This document shows, in pieces, positions 11,890 to 21,836 of a stretch of DNA of 64,000 nucleotides. The first letter of the stretch is position 1. Every line of letters begins with the position of its first letter. This stretch comes from Mycogone perniciosa. Lineage: Eukaryota > Ascomycota > Sordariomycetes > Hypocreales > Hypocreaceae. The stretch is from the NCBI GenBank assembly GCA_025331125.1, contig JAOALB010000012.1, positions 44,482-108,481 of the forward strand. Direction: 5' to 3'. The notes beneath the pieces are model-generated. The model did not search any database. It saw only the letters and a list, made by a program, of their open reading frames with translations, and was not told where the DNA came from. The translations under genes and the position numbers were made by a program.

Positions 11890-13346
11890 TCAGTTGCTGG
11901 CACGTAACTCAGGGTTGATGGTCCCATCTTCAGAAAGGTTCCGACCATCAGCTGCTTGTCGCTTTGGGGAGCTCGCATTACTCACTGGGAGCCCCTCCAC
12001 ACAAACTCTCTTGGCGCCCTCAGGCTCCGGCTTCAGTATCTCATGCTTCTCGGTGGGTGGCATAGCCTTGGGTTGAGTGGGCGTCGTCTCTTGATCCTTG
12101 GGTGTCGACGGGGCCCTGGTATCCCGTCTATCAAAACCGTGATATGGAGTCCGAGGAGGCATCGAGGGATCCATAGGGTGATGGGGGTAGTCATGGGGGC
12201 CATGTGGACCAACACCGTAAAAGCCTGGATGGAAAATTCCATCATGAGGGGGATGATGATAGTAGGGGTATCCTCGGAAACGAGAGTCGATGGGTTCATG
12301 CAGAGCGGCACGGCGTTTAACACCATGTCGTCCTTCCGAATACCCGCCGTGCGTAAATAGGGGTCTTTCATCGAATGGATAGTATTCATCTGCAGTGTCA
12401 TACCAGGTTGGACCACGGGGAGTTGCGAAGATATTTGCGTCTTGAGGTGGTGTGACCTATTCTCTGTTAATACTTTGCCAACGAAGGGATGATAGGAGCA
12501 ACTTACTTCATTGTTGCCAGGAGTGAAGCTCGGGTTGGCAATGCCATTGCGGCTGGTAGCGTTGGGGACTGGCCGCATGTTGTACTGCGGGATACCGATG
12601 GGACCTCGGGGCACTCGCCGAATGGGCGTCGGCGTGTCCGGAATTTCAACATCCTCCTCAGAAGGAGCAGCATCCATCTCGTTGTAAGCCTGTTGCTCTT
12701 CATCATTATCATCAAACGAACCCGGAAGGTTGTGTCTAGGATCCTCCCATTTTTCATCGAACTTGACAGCACGGGTGGTCTCTTGGTCATCACCATCTGG
12801 TTCCTTTCGAACGTATCCTCGGATGTTGGGGTCAGCCTGTGATCCGGACGAGGACGACTTTTGTGCAACCGGAGGGACCAAGTGTCCTTCGGAGAGGAGC
12901 TCCTTGCGAAGTCGATTGACGTGCTGCATCACCGCTGCACCCGAGGAACCAGGGTGAAGTCGATGTGCGATGGCGTCCCAAGGAATGTTGATCCTGTGGC
13001 GAGAGCATTCGTAGTGAATATGGAGAAGGAGTTTCTCCGCCATGCGTGGACCTGGTAGAAGAAGATTGGTATTGGTGAATTGAACACCATGAACAAACTT
13101 GGGAGAGTTGAACTTACGACCCCACATGATGAGGCTGCGTCCTGGCAATCTACCATTTCCCTTGCGTTGCTCCTCAGTAGGGAGGCGATGACTGTAGGTG
13201 GCATCTCGTGGCGTCTCCTTTTTCTCAGGGCTTCCAGTGCCAGCCGATGAGGCTGGAGACTGTTCGACCTTGAGAGTCTTGGAGGGGGAATGCCGGTCTT
13301 TGGCTGGGGAGCGTCCCTTTTTGGACGGCGTCTTGATAGAACCCAT
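11890..13346 (-). CDS. SANT/HTH-like nuclear protein with His/Pro-rich tail (cluster gene A)
   Basis: Exons 13118-13346, 12507-13051 and 11890-12456 give 446 residues. Residues 1-70 are basic and Ser/Pro-rich. Residues ~74-140 form a conserved helical module: RPRMAEKLLLHIHYECSRH, INIPWDAIAHRLHPGSS, AAVMQHVNRLRKELLSEG. The W-D-A-I-A second helix and the QHVNRLRK third helix resemble the single-repeat SANT-like module of the neighbouring small genes. The rest is disordered: an acidic stretch near 200, PDTPTPIRRVPRGP, then a His/Tyr/Pro/Gly-rich region (YPYYHHPPHDG) and a Lys/Pro tail. A 173-base 5'UTR intron is also suggested. The first coding intron (66 bases) is a multiple of three without a stop. 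Probably nuclear; precise role unknown. Confidence 0.75.
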
Positions 13347-13383
13347 TGTGATCTCAAAAGGAGCACTGGATTAGATGGAATTC

Positions 13384-13556
13384 CTGTGCAAAAGAGTTAG
13401 TTTGAAGCTGAAAAGTCTGTAGATGGGTTCGGGAGTGGGAGCAGAGGAAACGGCATTGAAGATTGGGGATGGAATCTCAACCCCAGAATCATCGCCGCAG
13501 AGTCAATGATGATGAATTCTCTATAAAAGAGAAAACGAAGCAAAGATGAAACTTAC
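13384..13556 (-). other. Probable 5'UTR intron of gene A
   Basis: On the minus strand a GTAAGT donor follows AGTCAGC, and TTTTGCACAG lies 38 bases above the ATG at 13346. The size and consensus fit a leader intron. Minus-strand genes at 18.2 and 19.5 kb show the same arrangement. Confidence 0.55.
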
Positions 13557-14157
13557 GCTGACTTCTTCTTCGTGGTCTTGGCGATGATTGTGATGCTGTT
13601 TGCTTGCAGAGCGTTGTGCAGAAATTTGAGTGTAGAGTTGAAGGAGAGAAAGTGCGGACAGGAAGAAAGGAAAATTTGCAAAAGGTATTGAAGAAAGTCA
13701 GAAGAGAAATTTTGTGCATATAAAGTGAGATGAAACTGAGTTGTTCTTGAAATCGGTGAAGCAGAGCTGTCTGCCAGCTGGGAGCCAGAGTAAAAAAGGG
13801 GGAGGCTGGCGGGGACCGACAAAAAGCAGAACGACCTCAACTATCAGTAATTGACGGTCGGTAGACCTGAAAATAGAAAAATTTAGAGGGAAAAATACTT
13901 CGAAACCTTTTCCATACGTTCACTTGCGGTGTTGGCCATTCCAAGCTTTGTAGCGATAGAGAGTGGTTGACATCAGGGGCAAGTTCAACCACAGTGAGAA
14001 CTTCACATTTCTCAAGTAGCAGGATCATGAAGGAAGAAATTGAATTGTATTAACAAAGAGAAATCTTCCAATAACTATGAATAACTCTATGCGCCATGTC
14101 CTATACATGCTTGTTCTATTGCTAGTTCTAGAATCCAGCTATTACCAAACCCTTCCA

Positions 14158-15291
14158 CTACCTTGACTGCTCCTTTGGAGTGCACTTGAACAACTTTCTA
14201 AGTTTACACCTGAAACCACCTTTTGACTTGGTGCTGCTTTGAGAAGAATGTCTGTCCAACTGGTGTCCATGCTGTATTGATGACACTGACTCAACCTCGA
14301 GACTGTGCTGGCAATAAAGTGGCGGCATGGAGATTGAACTCCCATCACTCGAAACCGATTCTCTTATCCGAGGAACACCTTGAAGAGAAAGCATAGATTG
14401 CTGCTGGGCATTTAGAATCTCCCGCATTGCAATCTGGGTCTGCTGCTGAACTGCGCTTTGGACAACCTGATTGATGGCAAGGGGGAGATTCATGACGACT
14501 TGTGAAAGTTGGCCAGCCATGCTGGCTGCGGCGGTCAAGCTATCGGTCGTGGTCTGGATGTTCTTTGCCTGCGCTTCGGACATGCTGTTCATGGCCTTGA
14601 CATGAGAATTGAACACCTCTGTGTGTTGCTCAATTGTGCGGTAATGAAGGTCAAGTTGTCGACTCATGGTGTCGTTCTGATCTCGCAAGTCGGTGTTTTC
14701 GCGATCAAAATGGCTTTGTTGGAGGCGAAGTGAGTCCTCCAACCGGTTGACGTTCAAGCGTAGAGGACCCATCGCATCGGCCATCTTCTGCTCCACAGCA
14801 TGTTCAATGATAGAGTAGATCTCCTCACTGAGGCCGCTGATGTCGACCAGTGTTGGCTGACTGACCCCACGGCTCTGGAAACTTGGCTTGCTAGGTTCGC
14901 CACGGATACAGTCTGACTCGGGCGTCTTGGGTGAAGGTTGGTGATGTGCGTACTCGCCGCTGAACACAGCAGGGCTCAACAAAGGCGAAGAAGATGGTGT
15001 GGTGTTCGGATCTCGCACTGGAGGCGACAGTGTCTCAAGAAGCATTCGAACCTCGGCGGCAGAGAAGGTCTCGCGGCTCGCTCCAGGGGTCGACTCGCCA
15101 TTGACACTGGAGGCTGCATCTTGTGGAATGAAACAGATTGGAGACTCGGGAGGCGTGGCAAGGCCGGTGAATATGGGGTTGGTCTTCTGGATGGTGGCTG
15201 GTCGCTTGCAAAGCGCCCGGCCAGGTTGTGGTGAGGGCATATTCTCAACATTGCACTGGGATGCTCCCGACATTGCGAATTGGCGAGACAT
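14158..15291 (-). CDS. Coiled-coil protein of unknown function (cluster gene B)
   Basis: One uninterrupted frame of 377 residues starts at MSRQFAMSGASQCNV. Residues 1-150 are Pro/Ser-rich and disordered (LATPPESP, SPPVRDPNTTPSSSPLLSP). Residues ~155-305 are heptad-like and helical: SEEIYSIIEHAVEQKMADAM, LNVNRLEDSLRLQQSHF, then a Gln/Ala/Met-rich part ending LNAQQQSMLSLQG. The end is strongly basic with paired cysteines (FRCKLRKLFKCTPKEQSR), which could be a membrane- or nucleic-acid-binding tail. I do not recognise a family, and it lacks the SANT-like module of its neighbours. Its position inside the cluster may be incidental. Confidence 0.7.
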   Translation of the reverse strand: MSRQFAMSGASQCNVENMPSPQPGRALCKRPATIQKTNPIFTGLATPPESPICFIPQDAASSVNGESTPGASRETFSAAEVRMLLETLSPPVRDPNTTPSSSPLLSPAVFSGEYAHHQPSPKTPESDCIRGEPSKPSFQSRGVSQPTLVDISGLSEEIYSIIEHAVEQKMADAMGPLRLNVNRLEDSLRLQQSHFDRENTDLRDQNDTMSRQLDLHYRTIEQHTEVFNSHVKAMNSMSEAQAKNIQTTTDSLTAAASMAGQLSQVVMNLPLAINQVVQSAVQQQTQIAMREILNAQQQSMLSLQGVPRIRESVSSDGSSISMPPLYCQHSLEVESVSSIQHGHQLDRHSSQSSTKSKGGFRCKLRKLFKCTPKEQSR

Positions 15292-16375
15292 GGTGATTGC
15301 TTGAGAATATTCCGATATGTTTGTATGTATGGGTGTGAAGTCAAGAGTAGTCGCTCAGGCGATGTACTTGAAGTAGACGGATATCGCGAATGAGAGAGAA
15401 GAGATGAGAGATTGGAGTGATGAAGAAGATTGGAAGACTGGGAGAGGAGCAGAGATGCGAGACACAGCGAAGAATCCATGGTGGTGGCGGTTAACTCGTG
15501 ATATTGTTGAAGCTGTATTGTGTGGCAAAGCACAATAGATGGCGATGGCCATTCAATGGTGGTGTTCACCTGCTGTGCTCGAGCGGGGGTGGTCTGCCTT
15601 TGAATAGAAAGACAATGCAAGCCCCGCATTTGTTCAGAATGAACTTGAATGAACACGCAGAGCTAGCAATTCACATTTGGATCCTGGTATCCTTTGTCGA
15701 GCCTCCGTTTGAATGGCCTGCGCCTTGGCCCCGCGCATAATTCTTCGCGTACAGTCTCCTCACGCTTGTCTTGCAGATGACTCAAGAATATTGTGCTATT
15801 ACGTTGATAATAGCCAGTCCCAAAGGCAACTTATAAATATATGGTTGATGGACATGGAAATGCATCGTGTTGCTGGTGTTGGGGGGAGATAGGCAAGGGG
15901 CTGTACTAGAGTTTTCAAGAAGTGTCTACCGTGTTCAGGTGGACGATTAATGAAGCCAGAAATATTGTAATAGAAGTAGTTGTGTAGTTTATTAGTCCCC
16001 AGTGTTCACTGATGAATACTAGGTAAGAGCCTGTCGACACGGGAGTCTTCAAGAGGACCCTGTATTCTTCTAGCATTGGTGATCTTTGTTTAGACAATGG
16101 ATGAAAGGAGTTACGGAGCAGATCAGCACAGATACATGTAGTACGGCTATCCGTTGTTCAATTGAAGGCACATTCCATTATTCACCTAGTTCTCTCAAGC
16201 CAACTTCTGTGGAAATGCCTTCTGCCTGAGCCCACCGAGGCTCTGCGCCTCCTAGTTTCCTGAAGAAATCATATGGTTTCCAGATTGTAAGCGCTACTTT
16301 TGTCTCCCAATACCAAGCATTAAATGGCTGGTTCGGAGCTCATATGCGCATAATTTGGATACCCAAAACTCAGAA
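15292..16375. other. Intergenic region upstream of gene B
   Basis: No gene is supported. It contains the gene B leader and the 3' flank of gene C. Several short frames on both strands lack splice or family support. Confidence 0.55.
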
Positions 16376-16959
16376 TCATTTTGACTCATCTGTCTCGTCC
16401 GACTCAGGGGGGTCTTATGACGGACGCGTTAGCCGATGAAGCCTAGAACAAATGGAAGCCATACCAGAAAGGGCAGAATCGTCCTCATCCTCTTCCTTCT
16501 TTGGAGCCTTGACCTTGGGCTCGGGTTTGACGTGCTTCATGTCATCGTCGCTGTCCTCAGACTTCATCGCCTTGGTCTTCTTCGTGGCGCTGCCAGGACC
16601 GGGACGAGCGGGCTTGCGTTTCCTCGGGGTGCTTTGAGGAGTCTTGTCATCATCGGCGGAGGACTTGGGAGCAGGCTTGGTGCCACTGACACCGTTGGCC
16701 TTGAGCATTCTCTCGTATCGCTTTTGCCTGTTCAAAGAGTATGAGTGAGGAGAACTTGATGCAAGGGACCACGTGAGGACTTACGCAGCAGCTTTCGAAA
16801 CGATGTTCAGCTCCTCCGCGACGGCACCAAAGTCAGGCTACTCAAGTTAGTGTGAGAGCTCGAGAACGTGAGGCGCTGGAAACCTACTCTGCCGTTGGTG
16901 GTATGGCCGATGCAAGAGACCAGGAATTTGACCTGTTCGGAGGGATCTTGCTTGGACAT
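16376..16959 (-). CDS. Small SANT-like protein with Lys/Glu-rich tail (cluster gene C)
   Basis: Four exons (16888-16959, 16785-16837, 16465-16727, 16376-16413) give 141 residues. The module is SEQVKFLVSCIGHTTNGR, PDFGAVAEELNIVSKAAA, QKRYERMLKANG: helix 1, the (D)F/W-x-x-V-A helix and a basic recognition helix. The tail has a PRKRKPARPGPGSATKK basic block then acidic EEDEDDS repeats, like a histone-tail or HMG-type linker. The last intron (51 bases, branch GCTAAC, acceptor CATAAG) is my choice because it ends the protein in DETDESK. Without it the frame ends at 16415 with an unrelated tail. The first intron falls after codon 24 in phase 0, as in gene F. Role unknown; probably a nuclear DNA/chromatin-binding protein. 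Confidence 0.75.
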
Positions 16960-18217
16960 GGTGGCGATATAAGCTACGACGGCAAGTGAACTTTGTCTGT
17001 CCGAGAGAGTCAGATGTATCCAAAGATCGGATGTGAAGAGATGCGACGAGATGCGACGAAGAAAATGTGGGAAACAGGTGACAGGAGAATCATCCGAAGA
17101 ACCACTGAAGTTGCGAGCAAACAGGGGCTCGAGGCTGACGACACGAGATGAGGACAGACGGTAGAAATTCAAGGCATACCAGATATTCGCCTCGCAATCA
17201 GAAGATTTGAAAACCGGATGTTATTGCGAAATGGTTCTCGTGAGTGTGCAAAAACAGCGACGGGGGGGATGCGAATGGTGGGGAGAGGAGAGTGGAAGAA
17301 GTCTGAGCGACGACTGTTTGACAAAAGTGAAGTAGGCGGAAGAGTTCCAACTGCAAAACTAGCACTGTGAAGGAAATAAAAAAAGATTTCTCAGACGCAT
17401 TTTAGGTGCGCGAATGAATGCAAAGGCTGACCACGTAACTTCACTTTGCTCTCAGGGGGGGTTCCCACATCTGCAGCCAGATGATAGGGCAGCAACCCCT
17501 AAACAAAGCAAGGGACTAATTTTCTTTTGACATAGAGAAAGAAATAATGTATTACCTGAGATGTTGAAAGTAATTGCAGGAATGGTTGGACGCTGGCGAG
17601 CAGATGTATCGATTGCGACTGTGTGAGTGAGTTGGAGTTGGAGACTTTGTTTGGGAGAGCAAGAAGCCAGAAGATTGGGAACAGCTCTTCTCAGATTTGC
17701 TGACACACGGGCTTTATTCTCCCAGCAGCTGTAGTATGAATTTCTGCCCTGGGAAATTATCGACGAGGGAGTGTCAACAGTCGACAGCCAAACGTCTCCT
17801 CGTCGTCTGCCACCTGGTGACGGAGACGAGCGAAACCAACTGAACAACGATAGCCGGCCAACCCCTTGAATTTAGTTTCAACACTGAGAGTAATTTCGAA
17901 AATTCGGTAGTTATGTCGGATTTTCTTTTCTATGACTCAATGAGCATTTGTGGCCGTTTGCGATCCTTCATCACGGATAGGGGCTGTGACATCCTCGAGT
18001 GACCAAGTTGGTGCTTCCCAGTTCAACGACCTAATTTCGGGCATCTTCAAAGCAGCATGAATGGGCAAAAAAGACATTGTGGGAATCTTCATAGTGTCCA
18101 GATGTATATCATCATTTCTAAGAACAGGCCTTCCGTGTCCTAACCTTAGATATCAGCAAATAATGTCAAATGACCCAATTCTCATCCCTTCGCGGTGACC
18201 TAGAAAACCAAGACAAC
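16960..18217. other. Intergenic region between cluster genes C and D
   Basis: It holds the gene C promoter/leader and the gene D 3' flank. No gene is supported. A 131-codon minus frame (17452-17847) has no recognisable domain or splice pattern and I treat it as chance. Confidence 0.5.
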
Positions 18218-18640
18218 TCAAGAGCTACCATCATCCTCAACTCCGTTGCCCTCCTGCTTGACACCACCATCCTCATCCTTCTTCACCTCCGTATCTGAAC
18301 TCTCTTCCTTCTTCGCAGCCGCCTTCCTCGGTGTGCGAGTCTTCTTGGTCACCTTGCCATCACCAGACGGACCCGTAGGACCTTTCTTGGCCTTGCTAGG
18401 ACTAGGATTCGGAGAAGCTTGCCCCTGGGTGCGCCAGCCGTGGCGGACGGACATCTGGCGGAAGCGCTCCTTGGCGCATTTGGCGTCCTTGAGCTTCATG
18501 TCTGCGGCGACTTTGGACCAATCGGCGTCGGGTTTTTGGACCATGTTGTCGAATACGGCCTTGATGAACTTGAGTTCATTTTCGCGGAGACCACCGACAG
18601 CGCCGCCCTCTTCGGTGTTTGCGGCTGCTTTGGGGGGCAT
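18218..18640 (-). CDS. Small SANT/Myb-like protein with basic-acidic tail (cluster gene D)
   Basis: A single coding exon encodes 140 residues. After an Ala/Gly-rich leader the module reads ENELKFIKAVFDNMVQKP, DADWSKVAADMKLKD, AKCAKERFRQMSVRHGW. The D-W-S-K-V-A helix and the basic AKERFRQM helix are the Myb/SANT-like hallmarks shared with genes C, E and F. The tail (from ~75) is Pro/Ser/Lys-rich with KKTRTPRKAAAKKEE, close to histone H1-like repeats, and ends acidic. Unlike C, E and F it has no coding intron, but a 65-base 5'UTR intron ends 5 bases before the ATG. Nuclear DNA- or chromatin-binding is inferred. Confidence 0.8.
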   Translation of the reverse strand: MPPKAAANTEEGGAVGGLRENELKFIKAVFDNMVQKPDADWSKVAADMKLKDAKCAKERFRQMSVRHGWRTQGQASPNPSPSKAKKGPTGPSGDGKVTKKTRTPRKAAAKKEESSDTEVKKDEDGGVKQEGNGVEDDGSS

Positions 18641-18645
18641 ATTGT

Positions 18646-18710
18646 CTGGTGTTGAGTGTCAGCCGGGTTAGGGAGAGGTGAGGGTGATGTGCCGAAACAC
18701 CACAACTTAC
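18646..18710 (-). other. Probable 5'UTR intron of gene D
   Basis: Donor CAG|GTAAGT and acceptor CACCAG, 5 bases upstream of the ATG at 18640. Length 65 bases, typical for this genome. Confidence 0.65.
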
Positions 18711-19483
18711 CTGTTTGCTTTCAGATTTAGTAGGTTGGTTGAGATTGAGGTAAAAAATACGCTGTTGCTTATTCTCGGAGTTGGGAAGCAGCAAAGAAAT
18801 GTGTGGTTGGTGCGATGATGGCAAAGTGTGAAAAGGGGTGAGTGGTGAAAGTTGGTGGGAGGTGAGAGGATTGTGCTTTTAAGCCAATCCAAGGAGATGT
18901 TACTAGGCACTGGAGTGTGCACGGTGATTTTTATCTGAAAATTCAGGTGAAGGGCCGGCAGCAATGAATTCAGTTGCTGGGATGATCAGTGGTCACCCGG
19001 TCGGCTGGTGAGGGTAAAGGGGCTGAGCGCAAAGTGAATGGAGCACTTCTGCAGACAAGAATTGTCAAGCAGGATTATGGGACCATACGATTTCACTACA
19101 ACATCTGGTTTCTAGTGATTAAGATGTATGATTAATATACGTGAATAAGGAATCATGATCGTAAATCTTTGGGACATTCTACGTTGGTCTACGAAGAGGT
19201 AAGGATGCTGGACTCAACACTGGAGAAGCAAAGAGTAAAGATCTCATGAATGCAACATCCTCGAGGTACTTTATTTGCTAAACTCAACGGTCGTAATCTG
19301 ATGTCGTTCTCTGTTTGATCTGTTCCGCCATCTGCCACCCCCTTTCTAAGCCAACTCTCCAAGTGCGCCTCCTAAATCAACATCAAGGGCTGTATTCCGA
19401 CCTCACTTTCTCAGTAAACCTGGTAGCCTCGCGGGATGGATGAATCTGACCTCGCTTAGGACCAATGCCGAAGCATCATGTAA
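18711..19483. other. Intergenic region between cluster genes D and E
   Basis: Promoter of D and 3' flank of E; AT-rich around 19080-19170. No gene supported. Confidence 0.5.
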
Positions 19484-19971
19484 TTAGAATGGATCCTCAT
19501 CGTGCATGACAGCGTCCGACTCGACCTTGGAGTCGCCGTCATTCTCTTCCTTGACAGGAGACGACTCCACTGCGACGTCTTCGCCGTCGGCCTGTTCCTC
19601 CTTCTTGACACGACTGCGAGTTTTGCCCTTGGTGCCAGTGCGACCAGTAGGGGTCTTCTTGACCTTGGTTGGGGTCGCAGTGGTGGAGGTAGAGCCACCC
19701 TTCTTCGGGGTGGTGTTGGCGTCGATTCCAAGCTTGCGCTTGACCTGTCCAAAGCGGACCTGTTGGAGACATGTACGGTTAGAATGCGTAGGCTGAATGG
19801 GATGGGATGAGGGGGACAAACTTTGGCGACTTCAGCGTTCTTGAAGTTCTGTTCTTCGGCGACGGCGTTCCAGTCGATGTCCGCCTTGTTGCGAGTGTGC
19901 TTGACAATGGCGTAGAAGAACATGGCCTCGGACGCCGTGGGTTCCTTTCTCTTGGGAGTCTCGTCGCCCAT
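19484..19971 (-). CDS. Small SANT/Myb-like protein with basic-acidic tail (cluster gene E)
   Basis: Exons 19822-19971 and 19484-19759 give 141 residues. The module is ASEAMFFYAIVKHTRNK, ADIDWNAVAEEQNFKN, AEVAK|VRFGQVKRKLGI. It aligns residue by residue with gene D (A-D-W-S-K-V-A) and gene C (DFGAVAEELN). The intron (donor AAA|GTTTGT, acceptor CAACAG) sits inside the third helix, near but not identical to the second intron of C. The tail has TPTKVKKTPTGRTGTKGKTR followed by a Glu/Asp/Ser-rich end, MHDEDPF. A 71-base 5'UTR intron ends 12 bases before the ATG. It is probably a tandem duplicate of D or C that has diverged strongly. Confidence 0.82.
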
Positions 19972-19983
19972 TTTGCTGTCGAT

Positions 19984-20054
19984 CTGCAACCAGCCGTCAT
20001 TAGTACACACGCCAAAACGAATGGAATAAACTAGCAAATAGGATATCAACTTAC
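19984..20054 (-). other. Probable 5'UTR intron of gene E
   Basis: Donor CAA|GTAAGT and acceptor GGTTGCAG lie just upstream of the ATG at 19971; 71 bases long. Confidence 0.65.
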
Positions 20055-21030
20055 TTGCAGTGGAGAGATTTGCGGTGGTGGTGGTGCTGAGATTGATACG
20101 ACACAGTAACTGGTGGTGTTGCAACTTCCGTGGCTGTGCTGACAGAGAGAAAAGGAGAAGGGAATTTTCAGAAATCGGGAAGAAAGCTTTCATTTTAAAA
20201 CCTGAATGGTAAACAGGGTAAAGTAAGCAGCAAGTGAATGACAGTCTGGTGGCAGCCTGCGCAGCTGTCACGGCGGTCCATTTTCTATTACCAGACAGGT
20301 GACCGATCACTCCCCCCTAAGCCAGCTCGTGGATTGTGCTGAGCCCTCAATTATAAAAGTACGGCTAAGGAATACTGCCATTTTTGGATGTAAATAAGCT
20401 CAGTAGTATAGATTGTAGTTGGTAACGGCCGCAATTCATAAAACGAGGAAGAGAAATGTATTGAATCTGCGTATTAATGTAGCCAACCACGTAGGAGCTC
20501 AGAGTCTTTGTAGACGACAGAAAAGCAGCCCACTCCTAGCCATCTGGAAACGTGTGTGAAGAGGTATGTAACACCTGAGTAGAAACCTGCGATTGCTTTT
20601 AGAGAGAAAGGCTGCTTTTGGGCCAGTAAAGACTTTCATGATTTTAACTAGGTGTCCCTCCTATATCGTTTCATAAAAGTGAATGACTTTACACCAGTGC
20701 CTGAAATTGCTCTACAAACGCAAGCAAGGCATGCACCACGAGCGAGGGAGTTTGTGAGATGTTTTTAACAGAGCAATTTAATTCATAGTATACAAAGGCC
20801 CCTAAACAAAAACGGCAACATGCCCAAACTTCTCCAGAGACCCTAAGCCAGCGAAGAAGATGCCTCTGTAGTAGGTAGAGAGGAAAGAATTTTTTTGCTT
20901 TCTCAGCCAAATTAATAAATACCATGTCATCCATAGCTATTGTCATCAAGTCATCATCAAAGAAAGAAATCTAAACCATTCGCCTTTTTGTATTACACAC
21001 GCATCATAGCGCACCGAGCATCAAGCCAGG
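20055..21030. other. Intergenic region between cluster genes E and F
   Basis: Promoter of E and 3' flank of F. No gene is supported. 20390-20480 and 20630-20960 are AT-rich. Confidence 0.5.
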
Positions 21031-21836
21031 TCAAAAGTGTTGCTGGTCGTGGAAGCGATCGCTCCAGTCGTGGGTGCCGTCTAGTAGGGCCTGGGATCCG
21101 TTTGAATGGGGACCGTCTTGACTGTGCATCTCTCCTGGGGCATAACTGCTCAAATCGTATGCAGCGTCGAAGGCAGAGAATGTGGGAGAGTGAGCAGAGA
21201 GTTGATCATGGCCAGCATGATTGATGAACTCTGGTGGGCAGTCCAAGGGAGGGAAGAGACTGCCGCTTGTGCGCCTGACGTCTTGCAACGCGGCAGGATG
21301 AATGGCAAGACCTTGGGTCATATCATCACTACACGGTGTAAGGAATCGGGTGTTGAAGTCGTCTGCTGTGTCACCCAGGTACGGTGATGTGATGGAAGCA
21401 GGAGAGAACTGTACAGATCGCGGAGTTAGCGAGAGGCTTTTCAAGGGCTTGTTGTGTTAGATGGTGATGTCCTACCTGAGCATAGGATGAGAGACTGGCT
21501 GTCGACTCAGACTTGATGAGCTTCTTCTCCTTCTGCGATTGTCCCTTCTTCGACTTGGGCGCTCGAGGCTTGTCTGCTGAACGGTTCCGCTTCGACGGCG
21601 GCTGACCAGTGACTGTGGCTCGAAAGCGGGAGTAGCGCATTCTGGCGGCATGGCCGTTTGTGATGGGCTCGAGAAGAACAGGATCTGAGGCAACTTGATT
21701 CCAATCAATCTATACACAAGTCAGAGAGCCGTGGTCAGACGCAGGTCAGTCGGACAGGACCTACGTCTTTGAGGTTCTTCTGTTTCAAGATGGCGAACAG
21801 AAAGCGGGCCATAGCATTGTCGCTGTTAGGAGACAT
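21031..21836 (-). CDS. SANT/Myb-like protein with extended regulatory-type tail (cluster gene F)
   Basis: Exons 21765-21836, 21476-21709 and 21031-21408 give 227 residues. The module is NAMARFLFAILKQKNLKD, IDWNQVASDPVLLEP, then ITNGHAARMRYSRFRATVTG: an I-D-W-N-Q-V-A second helix and a basic RMRYSRFR helix. A Lys-rich linker (RAPKSKKGQSQKEKKLIKSE) follows. The C-terminal ~125 residues are Ser/Pro/Asp/His-rich (FSPASITSPYLGD, PTFSAFDAAYDLSSY), more like a transcription-factor activation region than the short Lys/Glu tails of C-E. Intron 1 is after codon 24, phase 0, the same place as in gene C, which supports common descent. It is the innermost minus-strand member, facing the divergent spacer. 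Confidence 0.8.

Noticed and set aside
15498..15740. Possible small gene upstream of gene B
   Set aside because: Frame lacks domain or splice evidence and lies in the probable leader/promoter.
17452..17847. 131-codon minus-strand frame between genes C and D
   Set aside because: No SANT-like module or other domain; not supported by splice sites.
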